This document shows positions 25,440-37,600 of a stretch of 64,000 nt of DNA, piece after piece; position 1 is the first letter of the stretch, and each line of letters starts with the position of its first letter. The notes under the pieces were generated by a model. The model did not search any database. It was not told the origin of the DNA and saw nothing but the letters and a program-made list of their open reading frames with translations. Made by a program: the position numbers and the translations under genes. The DNA is from Parelaphostrongylus tenuis (taxonomy: Eukaryota > Nematoda > Chromadorea > Rhabditida > Metastrongylidae), in contig JAHQIW010004423.1 in assembly GCA_019055375.1 (NCBI GenBank), forward strand, positions 62,001 to 126,000, read 5' to 3'.

Positions 25440-28280
25440 ATCCTTCTTAATGGCATACAAATGAATTCATAATGATTCCTTCGATAAAGTTAGAGTTTTT
25501 AGGATTTTCGCTACCGCCACACTTTAGTGGGAACTCTTTGCCTACCCTAATTCACAAAGTACTACGGTTGACAGGAATTGAAGTCAATTACGACGCTTTA
25601 TGATCTAAGCCGACACAAATTCGCATGTCTGCGGTACAATCAAGATTCTCTTCGCGAACAACAGTGCTTCGAGACAACGGAGACCCAGATCGCAACGGGT
25701 CACTAATTATGTGCACCAATTGCTAATGCAACCACGTCGCACATCTGAAAAGGGACCGTTTGAATGAGATACAACAGCCGCCCCAATCCGGGTCAACTGT
25801 TGGCCTACAACACCGCTGTGAATGGTCAGAACATTAGACAAGCATGAAAGGACGAGATAAATATTCAATTTTGTGAAAGTACAAATTTAGGAATGGAGTC
25901 ATTTCTTCACGAGTTAGATACTGTCAAAAGCGAAATTGAATGTCAAAACGAAGATGCTGCATGTTATCAGCTTATATTGTTTTGAGCAAGTTCTCAAAAA
26001 TGGCCGACTAGAAACGTATGGTTATATTTGTTTCACCATCGACTGTCACTAGAATGCCAGGTGATCTTTTCACCATGCGACCAATGTAAGATGTTCGGCG
26101 CCGTTTCCCTTAATATGAGGGGCTCGGTTGAACCGAAAGGCATGTGCTACTGGTGAGGCATGACATGAAAGCCGAAATGTGCGTCAAGCACATGAAATAC
26201 CACATCAGATCTCATGTAAGGCTTAAAATATGTAATCAGATGACGAGACTAATTTACCGAATTTGTAGCACGGTAGTTCAATTTGCTGCTCCTGATTCTC
26301 ACACGTTTGTGGTGACTAGATGATGAGTTCTGCCTGGCTTACGTGAATCAAGGATCGTCTCCCTGGGTTATGTTTAGTCTTTTCGCATGGCAATTAGCAT
26401 GAATAATCCTTCTCAAGCATCGCAACCGATCGTACTCATGTTTTGAGCAAAATAGCAAATTTATTAACCTACCAAATCATACGTTCCAAAGTATTGACGC
26501 CTACGATTTTCAAAAACTCGTGAAAGTCTAGAAAGGCCTTAACAATGTTCTCCAATATGAGTAGACAATGTGTCAGTATTCTGGACACAAAAGGTTACCA
26601 TTCACCTTATTAATAGTAATGTCGAAATACAATGATACAATAGAACTCAACAAAACCCGCTTTTCAATTGTTCAAGACGGTTAAAAACTTCATCAAAAAC
26701 TAACAACGTAGAATATCATCTCATAGATCACGATATATTCGTAAGGTAATGATAGAGAAACTGATGACTTGAGGAGAACGGTTAGTCCATGTAAGGGTGC
26801 TTGAATTAGATCATAATACAAGAAATATTAATTGCAACATAATCAACACACTCAGGTAAAATGAAATCTGACAACAAATACAGGGAATGGCATCCAGTGA
26901 GAAGAATGCAATACACATTTACAAGATTCGTGTTAAGCGTGAACACATACTGCACTGAGAGCAGCCCAAAATAAGATATTGCTTGTACCAAAAAGTCGAG
27001 TAGATCCTAGCCTCACCTATCCTTATTTCGGGCATGATCACGAGTTTATTAGACCGTTGTCGGGATAGGCGACCATGCTGGGAAAATATCCTATCACTTT
27101 GTTTATGATCACCTGAACAACACCGGACCCGCCCATGATTCACAGAGGCAAACTTATAGAAATTCGGTACTTCTAACATCATCGACTGAAACTCGAAAGG
27201 AAGGTGAGCATTTGTTGTTGATCCGACTGAGATATTCCTGGTCGACCAGAAGATTTCATCTGAATATGGAGAGCTTTAGAGGCTATTATAAGAAAATACT
27301 GGAGGGTTTAGTTCCTTGGGCAGGTGACTATAATGTCATTTCTGTAATGTTTATCAAAAACCGGCAATATGCAGCTTTGTTCTGGTACCGATGATATTCA
27401 AAAACATCGAAAAAAAAACATAGACGTAAGTGCCGTAAAATAGACAGAAATTTAGGTTAATGAATAGAAAACGAAACTGATTTTTAAATACTAAAAGATT
27501 TCCCGCCAACCAGAGTTTTTGAGACTTGAGAATTTTATGAACTTGAAACTGATATATTACCCTTACGTGCAGATAATTCTCTTTGATGTTACTCCAAACT
27601 TTTTTAATTCCAATTTTCTCAGATGCTAGGAACGAGAAATCAGATTTTTTAGATTATGAATGCGTGCTCGACAGCCGCATGCATCAATAATAGATATATT
27701 GGAGCAGACTATCGTGTGCTGTAGAATGAATTCTATCTATTCAACCACTATAACACTTAGACAGAAGTTTCAGAAAGTCCGCTTTGTAGGGTTTGAGTTA
27801 AAATTTCAATTTGATAGAATAAGAAAAACTGCGACCCATCATCAAGACATTATAGACTTGAATGGCCATGAAATAAAAGAGTGAAGCTCACCATGAACTG
27901 AGATATCTTTGCATAAAATTAAAACGCACGAATACTCACGACCACGCACGCATTGGAATAACTCATAAAACTTACTAATATCACAACAGACTTTGTCAGC
28001 TGAGAATCTCATGCAGGAAAATAAAGATGTGGTTTAATTTTTAACAGAAAATCAAACATTTTCTGTTAAAAATTAGTTTGAACTTTTTTTATTGGTCAAA
28101 TAATTAAACACAGGCTAAAATTTCAACCAACTGAAAGTCTGTAGAAGACAAATCTCACTTTTATCAGATGTAATCTACAACTATCCAGAAAAGTTCTGAA
28201 AACATCACATTGTCGCGCTTAGTGGTAATCCGGCAAAAACAACAATTAATATAATATGCTTTTTGTATGCATCCAAAGTA
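25440..28280. other. A+T-rich spacer
   Basis: No gene or named repeat. Some higher-complexity sequence at 25640-25860 and 27010-27390, without recognisable protein. Confidence 0.45.
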
Positions 28281-28831
28281 TTAGGTCTTCTCATAAGCTT
28301 TGGCAGTAAAGCGATAAACACCGAAGTTATTTACCAAGAGCAATTAAAATTGCACAACAACACTATTCAAGGTATTCACTGGAACTTGCTGCCAGTCGGA
28401 GAGACGATCAACGCCATGCGCTACCGTTAGTACCTGGAACGCTGCAAACGGGCCCTGTCACGTCGACGCCACCGCAATCCTATCCTGCTTTGAGACACCG
28501 CAGAATCTCGGGTCGTCAAATTGACAAAGAAGAAGTTGACCAAACTAGCTGAGAGATGCTGGATCATCCGCCGTAGCATTTCCTGAGCAAGAAGATAAGA
28601 GCATTCCGATCCATCAATCATTTGCATCGAGAATTAATAAGTTTCTTTGAATTCAAGGATGACGTTCGTTCAAGGTTCTATGAGCGCGGTGTTGAATTGT
28701 TCTCTGGGAGACGGCAGAAATGTGTTCAAGCTGTCGGCGCATAGTTTGAAAAGTTTGAGGAATTTCAATTACTTCTCGTTGATGAATTTGGTGTTTAATG
28801 CTCTAGTACCAAAACTTATGAGAAGAGCTAA
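28281..28831 (+). mobile_element. Internally deleted mariner with intact terminal inverted repeats
   Basis: Ends are near-matching inverted repeats of about 28 bases (TTAGGTCTTCTCATAAGCTT at the left; the inverse, TTAGCTCTTCTCATAAGTTT, at the right), each flanked by TA, the mariner target duplication. The interior encodes a broken mariner transposase C-terminus (WNLLPVGETINA, FFEFKDDVRSRFYERGVELF). Full mariners are about 1.3 kb, so about 700 bases are missing. Non-autonomous. Confidence 0.82.
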
Positions 28832-28894
28832 TAAATTTGATAAAAGTCAATAATGACATGACAAGTAACAAAATCTTAGTCGACTATTTTGAGA

Positions 28895-29440
28895 ACATGC
28901 TCAAGAACAATACAATCTGACAATGTATTTGAGCCTTCGAAGAGGTCTCTTATGGGAACTTATACAATGCGAGACATGTGTTTCGTCTTCAGTTGCACAG
29001 TGCATTTTCGTTCAGTCAGTTGCACGGAAATCTATCCCGATGTAGAGGAATCGACGACGAATATTTTACAATAACCGTGGCTTTTTCAGAGTGATAGATT
29101 GTCACTCAAAAGGCTCAAAATACATTGCTAGCCTATACTGTTCTTGTGCGAGGTCTCAAAGTAGTCGATTGTAATGTTTGTTACATGAATATTCCCAAGT
29201 GACAGCCATACGCCATGTAATCGACAATCATCACCCTCAATCACCCTGAAAGAACGCCATAGTGATTGTTTCACCGTATGTTAAAAATGAAAAGTTCATC
29301 GTCGATTCGTCAACATAGGGGTGGATCCCCGTGGGACTGACTGAACGAAATATCACCTTGCAACTGACGAGTTGTAAGGCCGAAACACGTGCCTTGCATT
29401 GTATAAGTGCCCATAACAAGACCTCATGAGATGCTCAAAA
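28895..29440. repeat. Decayed foldback with hammerhead remnants
   Basis: The left block (28915-29050) recurs inverted at 29280-29440: shared GACTGACTGAACGAAA, CATTGTATAAGT and GAGCAT-type blocks. The plus arm carries CTGACGA (29364-29370), a weak stem II, GAAA (29382-29385) and a five-pair stem I (TGCAA/TTGCA), but the base pairing with the last A of GAAA is C instead of T. The minus arm has lost most of the CTGA core. Probably inactive. Confidence 0.65.
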
Positions 29441-29449
29441 TACATTGCC

Positions 29450-31040
29450 AGAAATAAGTAGTTGAAAAACGGACCTCTATGTGTAGTGTCTATAGGTGCA
29501 CAGCTGACAATTATGCCAGCATGATACACGATGTCTGAAGATCTCTAATCATACACTAAGGACATTTTTTCGTAGAAATGAATATAACGATAGATTTTCA
29601 AGCTATATGATCCTCTTTTATCACAGCAATGACAGAACACAATTGTAGCCGAGCTGAACCACTTAGCCAATTTGTTTCAGAATAGAAAGTCTGCATCGTG
29701 AAGGAAGTCCTATGATCGAATGAAGATTGACTTATCTACAGAACACTTTGACATGATCATAACACCCTTTTCACATGGTTACAAAGTGCTTATTTATTAC
29801 TTTATGACTTAATAGCCTGGAGCAATAAGCCATACGTGACTGCAACGATGACACGAGCCAAATATTGAGCACTATTTCAAAGAGCAGAACAAACGCTCCC
29901 ACTGAAAACTCAGTGCATTGCCGGCGATCAGTTAGAAGCAAAATGCAATAGGAAATTAAGTGCATTCTAGCTGATAGTTACGAAAAACAACTTGATGCTA
30001 TTTGACAAAATAATATAATTTGTGTAGCTTAACTAGGCTGTCATTGTCAACGCCTTCAACAGCATAACCTCATCGAGGTAATCATAAGAGCACGAACGAT
30101 TACTCTCAAAAAACAACCACAGTATACTCTTTCTATTCATATTAAGGTAGAGCTCCAACAACATAGATTCTGCAAAGTATATTCCTTACGCATCAATAGA
30201 ATTTGAATAGCACACTGATCTCCGTTCAAAAGTGGTGAGCAGCAGACGAAAAACTTGCAAACTTAGACGATGATTTTAATGGTGATTTACTAGTGCTCCA
30301 CGGCCAACCAGTCTATGGTCTATCCAAAAAAAGCAGTATGAAACATCCTAAGACCTTAGGATCCAGAAAAAAAGATTGAAAGGTTTCTTAAACGGAACAT
30401 ACTTCCAAAAGAATTCAAACCTCTACCTAACAATTTTGGTCTCTCCTTTATTTTAGAAAATCTATTTGTTCAAATTTTACACTTATAGAGAAGAACGATA
30501 AAAAACATAAAAACGCTTTATAGCTACAAAATACGAAAGAAATCAAGATATATTTTGACTCAATAAACACATTCACTAGGTCTTTCGCATCTGTTGAGTT
30601 GAATATAAGTTAGACTATTGGTAGCAGAAACTACGCCAGTGCTTCCTAATGAGGAATACAATAATCCATTATTTTTAAACAACGATAGCTTGCCATAAAT
30701 GAAACTTGTGTTGCACGATGCAATTATACACTGTAACTGCTTTTTCGGACGTGCTTGCGCATATTGCAGTGAGAACTTTTATGAATTGTATACTGCTAAT
30801 AGATATAAATTTTTTCTTGGGTACTGTCAAACACAGAATTTGTAAGAACTGTAAAATAAGCAGAATAAAGAATTAATGAAACAGCTCTATCAAATAATGG
30901 CTTCCGTGTGCGCACTTATTGAAGTACACCCCAGTAATTCCACACGTAGCACGGAAATCGGTGTATTACATATGATACACGTCGTGTCGAAAGATTTATA
31001 ATGGAAAGAGACATACGAATTTCTCATTTTCACTGTTTTG
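29450..31040. other. A+T-rich spacer
   Basis: Nothing recognisable between the decayed hammerhead foldback and the tRNA-like foldback. Confidence 0.5.
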
Positions 31041-31045
31041 GGATT

Positions 31046-31370
31046 TTACGAATATGCATCTAATAGTATTGAGTGGTATGCAAAACATTCAACATCTGGT
31101 GGGAGTAGAACGTGCGTTCCAGCCATACCGAAGCGCGTGCTACCACTACACCACGTGTGCCACCGCTGTAATATCACTCTTTCTTCGATACAAACCACCG
31201 CAGCTCTCAACAACCTACGAAAGCTTACATCGAGGAATGAGTAGTTGTACAGCGCTACTAGCATCGATGGTGTAGTGGGAGCGCGCGTTCCCGATACGGG
31301 TAAAACGCGGCTTCGAAGCCCGTCTGATCTCGAATGTCTTGCATACCACTCAATACTCTTGGATGGAAAT
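31046..31370. repeat. tRNA-like foldback pair, family 2
   Basis: Left end (about 31054-31090) and right end (about 31332-31366) are inverse copies (TATTGAGTGGTATGCAA and TTGCATACCACTCAATA). Each arm carries a tRNA-like segment; the right arm has GGTGTAGTGGGAGCGCG and GGCTTCGAAGCC, the left the inverse. Spacer about 60 bases. Confidence 0.8.
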
Positions 31371-31606
31371 AGACATAAATGTGATATCTTGACCAGAAAT
31401 CGACTATAACATTAGTTAGACCATATTACAACACATGTACTACGATTCAGAAATCAATGGTAATTACTACTAAATTTCGACTTGCACGTACAAAATAACG
31501 TTAATACAATTATATTTATCTTTCAAATTGTTCCTCATAACAGCATTATTTATACTTTGTAGAGGTATTATATTTAAGATGTACAAAAAAGAATATTTCA
31601 AGAAAA

Positions 31607-34600
31607 TTAGGTAATACCTGATGTAAAACGGATGCAAATGCTGTTTTTGTGTTCGGCGGAAAGAGAATTAATAATCACATGTCGATAATTGAACATTCGT
31701 TGGAATAAAGGTGGTACTTGAGGACCCTGAAGCGTCGATCTGTTTATAGAAATCACTGAGACATCTCATTACCTTCCTCACTTATGAGCCGAATTAGGAA
31801 CAAAAATTTCATAAGTCTAGTAAACTATCCAATAATGTAATACTCTCACCTTCATTCTTTCAGTTTTGCGCCTATTTCTTCGACGCTTTCGAGCGTCTCC
31901 ATCATAATCACTCTCAGAACTTGAAGAAGTACTGGATGAATCTGATGAGCTGGAGGCCTTCCTTCGTGTTCGTTTCTTTTCTTTCTCTTCTTTTCGCTCC
32001 TCTTCGGAGTCGATTTCGCCCTCATCCAACTAAATTATATAAAATTGTTAACTCTAGATAAAAAAAAGGCGAGAATGGAAACACAGTTGTCGACAAACAT
32101 CCATAAACGAAATATTAAAAGTTACTTAGAACAAATTTGGTAGTTTTCCGTTTGGTACCTCCGATTTTCAAGCCTATACACTACGCTAGGCAAGAAGCTT
32201 TTGTAAAGAGTGTCAGTAATTATTAGAGAGCTTAAATCTCAAGCTAGCGCTTTACGTGGCCAACTTTTAAAAAGACCCTTTCTTAACTTTGAAAAAGTCA
32301 TAATAAAATTATATCTCACACAAACATATTTCTCGCAGTACAGAGCCCTTTCTTTGGACTTTTAGTAACCATTCGATAGCGTAAATTTGCCGATTCCAGT
32401 GCTATGATTATATTCTGAACATATCGCTTCTCTGCAACGCAGAAAGGAAGATAAGATTAGTTCATGTGCGCAAAAAAGTGTATTTTGGCAAATTCACGGG
32501 CGGTAGGATGGAGGGCAGTGGAGGTCGGCTTGAATATTGATCGATGGCGCCTAAGTAAAGTGTATTTGACTAGGAACTGTTGTTCCGCTTTGGAAAATAC
32601 TCCGAATTAAACGTCTTACTCCGATACTTGAAGATTTTCTCTTTACGTTTATGTGATTTTCGTGCTTCCAACGAAGTAACAGCTGAACTGCGCTACCGAT
32701 GTGAAACATAATTTTATTTTCAACTTATCAGCGCTGTTAAAGAGTCTTTTTTAAAACTCGGCCATGTGTAGCGCTAGTTTGAGACTTAAGCTTTCGAATG
32801 ATTACTAAAACTCTCCATGAAAACTTCTTGTTCAGCGTAGGGGACAGACTTAATATCTGGGCTACCAAACGGAATAGAGCCCAAATTTAAAAAAAAGTAT
32901 CGTTATATCCGGGTAACTCGACGCAACTAACACGAGAATTTCTCAGCTGCGCATTCTCCGCACCAAAACCCCATTCTAATGGCAATGCTGCAAAAGAACC
33001 TTCAAATCCTCTCAGAATAGGATATCAACTGTGATCTATCACCTTCATTTTGTGAACTTTTTGAAATGAAAGATTTCACATATCGTGCTAATCGGAGCGC
33101 TTTCATCTAATTTCTTTGACTCTTATTCACCATCCATAAAAGATTTCATTTTTTGCATGTGATTTAGTTGCAGCTTGACAAACAACAGCTCGACGTAAGC
33201 CATCCTTATGAATATCGTCAAGTAGTGATGCAGTGGATTTCCCCTTGGATGATAAATTGATTGCAGTAGGGCGCTTTCAGATCTTCAGCCTGTTATTGTG
33301 TTCACGGACCTTCACCAACAACAGTCAATAGTCCTCGTGGATTCGAGATTCGAGTGTCGCATGCTCTCCATGCATATCTTCCCTTATGTTTATAGACATG
33401 AAGTAAACTTGAACATACAAAGTTTATCTCTCTGCTTTGCAACACTGTGAGAAAGTCTATCTAAAGTTGAGAAAATAGCTAGATTTTATGAAATAAATAT
33501 CCAGAAAAAACCAATCTCCTAGATTTTAGCCAATTGTTCTGGTGACATTATTTCAGCACTTCTGTGTATTTCGATTAAAAATTTCAAACAACAGACTACC
33601 AGGCCATTAACAAACAACTGATAGGTCGGGACGACAATTGCAGAGAAACAGAGATGCCTTTCAATAGGCACAAACCCGTCGTTCGATACCGCACTGGGTC
33701 ACCCAGCCATCCCTGTCTCCGGGGATTGTTTCCAACAAAGCTACTCGAAGACCTTAAAATCTAGTCAACTGGACAGCAAGACAGAAAGACGTGTTGCTAT
33801 TTATACGACATTTGCTGAGAACATAAAAACAGATGGAGAAAAAGTTCCGATAGTTTCGTGTTTTGTTGGTTTTTTTATTGATAAATATTCCTTTCATTAA
33901 TGCTGAAGCTTTATTGAATCCTTTGTCCAATTTTGGTCTAAAACCTGATTCATTTATTCGTCTAAACCAAGTGTGCTAAAGTGATGAATCGTAAAAATGA
34001 ACGTATCGCAGTATTTGTTTCACAAGACGGAATGAAAACGACCCGTATTCTTTGAATTGACCGGTTTCAAACCAGCAAGTGTTTAAAAAGCCGTGAAACC
34101 TTTAAATGAGACTGGAGGGTTTGAGGACCGCCTCTGAAAAAGGACCTCCAACCACCTCGTCTACTGCGGAAAACATTCAGAAGATTCGTTGCCAAGTTCA
34201 ACGAAATCCGAAGCACAAAATAGCTCGGAAAGCTTGGGATCAACGAATGGAGCGTCCGAAACATCGTCAAAAATAAGCTGAGGCTGAGCACTTACAAGAT
34301 CTCACGTGTTCACTTTCTGGACAAAAAATGAAACGAAGACAGTCTCCAAAGGTTCCAAAGGCTCACCGAATGGTTGGTTTAACAGCTTTGGCTCGTCTGT
34401 CAAGGGAGCTATCTACGGATGAAAAGTAATTCACAGTCGAACCACCCCAGAATCGCCAGAATCGATGTCAATTTCCCAAGAAAAGTAAGCAGAAGTCCGC
34501 AGTAGCAAAAGCCATGGGCAACGGTCATTTTCCACCCTCTGTGATGACTTGGGCCGACATTTTAGCGACCGGAAAGACTTTGTTGATCTCCATCAACAGG

Positions 34601-37600
34601 AACGTCAAAATCAACGCTGCCAGCTTTCAACAACAAGGTTTACGGAGCTCACTGGAGCCTTAGAGAATTCAACACTTTAACGCCGACGGACGTACGAGTC
34701 AGCAGGACTGGGCTGCTAGGCATTCGGCCTGTTAAGAGATTACCATCTGTCAAGAACTGTTTCCAGGCTTTGGGGCAAGGACATTTATCCGTCAAACTCG
34801 CCGGATCTTGACCCAGTGGTTGTTCCGTGTGGTCATTACTGGAGGAAAAGTCTCGACTAGTCGCTACACTATCGTAGAGGCAGGCACTTGAAACGACTTT
34901 GACCCGCGCTTGGAGTGAAATTACGGTGGAAACTTATGCGACCATTTTGTGACTTCGTAAATGTATGGAGGCCAAAGGAGGTAGGATCGAGAATTTGTCA
35001 TAAACTTTTCCACTAATTTATCATATCTTTTGTTTCGAGTGTTTTCTTAAGACCACAACTCAAATTTTAATATGCCTGGTAATCATTATTTGAGCCACGC
35101 ATGTCAGTGGTCTGCCAATGAGGGCTGACTTATAGAGCCCGATACACGTGTTTCGATCTTGCGACCTCGTCAGTCGGGCAGTTGCCCTCTCTCGTCTTTT
35201 GCTAATCTTTGTGGGTGCTCCAGTCCCCACAATAAGAGTTAGCGACGACGTACGATTTACACTCTATGTCCAGTAAAGAACTCACCAAACACAGAGTGTT
35301 GTACACTCGAATGCTCGTGGCTAGTACATTCAATATATCATATCTTTTGTTTCGAGTGTTTTCTTAAGACCACAACTCGAACTTCAATATGCCTGGTAAT
35401 CATTATTTGAGCCACGCATGTCAGTGGTCTGTCAATGAGGGCTGACTTATAGAGCCCGATACACGTGTTTCGATCTTGCGATCTCACTAATTGTTATAAT
35501 TGTTGATGTAATAAACGTTATCATTCCTTCAATTGAATGGATTCGTTTGTTTATGCAGTATTTTTTAATGCTGGAATATCTGAAAGGATTATCAGAACTT
35601 TTTGCGCACCCTTTAAATATTGCACAACAAACGAACGCGATTTACTCCAATTCTTGACATAATTGAAATATTGAGTTTGATGCTCCTTGAATTGATTGAT
35701 CTCTGAAGAATGCACCACTTAATGATTTTCATAAAGCATCGATTGAGGTGATTGCGCATATATGAAGATGAGCCTTGAGCGCGGGATCGAACCGCCGACC
35801 GCGCGTGCGTCGCAGGGCACCTCTAACGATTGCGCCACATGTACCCTTTTAACATAATTCACTTCCACATTATCATTAATTGGTCCGTATAATGTGCAGG
35901 TCCCAGTACTTCTGACAATAAATCTGTCTCCTCGCGTTCATCACTTGATTGAGGATTTGTCTTCTTCATGGACGCCGTAGGACACTGGTTGAACATATCT
36001 CCAAGCGGTGTCGAAAAAAAAAGTAAGCCGTTCCCGTAAGGCGTTTGTTCACGATTGTCGAAGAATGCCAAGGGGATCAATCCACACCATGTTCCGCCGA
36101 GCATTGATAGGCACACGGCCACGAGCCTTTAACGTTTCTTCACAGAATAAGTAACGACTCAACAAAATTGACACACGAACCTCCTTCGCGGGTTTGGACG
36201 ATTTTTCTGGAGAGAATTTTTCCTTCTTCTCCTTCCCATTTTCCGCCTCCTTCGTTAAACGCTCCTTCCTCATACTTTTCTCTACAGCATCAAGTTCCTC
36301 TCGTGCCTAAACGAGGTGTCCAATATACAAGAAATATAACCAAAGAATAAGTATGACGAAAAATATATGAATTCATGAAGTATCACCTGCTGCATTATTC
36401 GCATCTTCAATGCGCCTCCTTTTTGTCTTTCCACTCTTTTTGATTTTGTCTGTAAGAAAGATTTTCAGTACAAAATGCAACAATGCAGACGCTGGATTCA
36501 CTCTTCATTTCCCAGAAGGAGAAAGAGGAAATGAGAACGATAAAAAGTAAACGTAAGCAAACGTTTTCCAAAAAGCAATACATTAAAGTATACTTGAATT
36601 TCTTGAAGTCGTGCATCTCTCGCGGCTTTTTGGCTGGAGGCTCGTCCTCTGTTAATTTCGCATAAACAACATCTGGTTCATTCGTTTTAGTCAACCTAAA
36701 ACAATCATCAACAATTTGTTTGGTACGCCATGATTTTTGCCTGAAAATTGTAAAAAAAAAACAACGAATATTTTGGAAATACGGCTATAAGGAGTGTCAA
36801 TAAAAAGCAGATAACATCTAAGGCAGTAAGATATGAGAACTACAACAGCAAAAGAAAATTTTCAAACGTACTTTGCCCATGTTTCAAAACTGAGAGCTTC
36901 CCCACCAAGTGTTATATTACCATCATCGTCTTCTTCTACTTCGAGCTCACCTTCCTCAGTTAGCATTCTACAATAGAATCAAATGAATTATATTACAAAC
37001 TATGCAGAAAAGTAAACAAGTACAAAAAAACATGCTTGCTACGTTGAGCCTCCAACAATGCACCAACACCCATCAGTACACGACCAGCTCGTGATTGGGC
37101 TGAATTTTTCCTGAATATGTAAGCAACTTTGACGACTGAGAAACCAGGAAAAAATCCATCTTGGATATACATAGACAGAGAATAAAAAATTTATAAATAA
37201 ACCCTCTGAATCGTTTTCTGCTTGGTGCCACTGGGATGTACTCAGCTGCCTTCATTTGCACTAAAGTCGGCCGATCAACAAACGCCTCGCTTCTTACTTC
37301 ATGTTTCCAACCTCTGCAAAAAAGTGGAAACAAAAGTGAGTTAATGTATCTAGTGGTCTCTCGTAAGATCATGCTACTCCTTATAATGGACCAGCTCCAC
37401 GTACTTTATTAAAAATTGGAGATGTTCCCTCATCCAGGCGGTTTGAGCTTCTGTTAGGTGTCGTTGTAGAGTGTGTAACATTGCAGGTCGTAGTACGCTA
37501 TCCGGCAAACCTCCGATTTGAGCTGATACTGCGTCACAAATCGTATACAATTCCATAACATCAGTGATTTCAGCCCAGTTGACACGATGTTCAGTAACGT

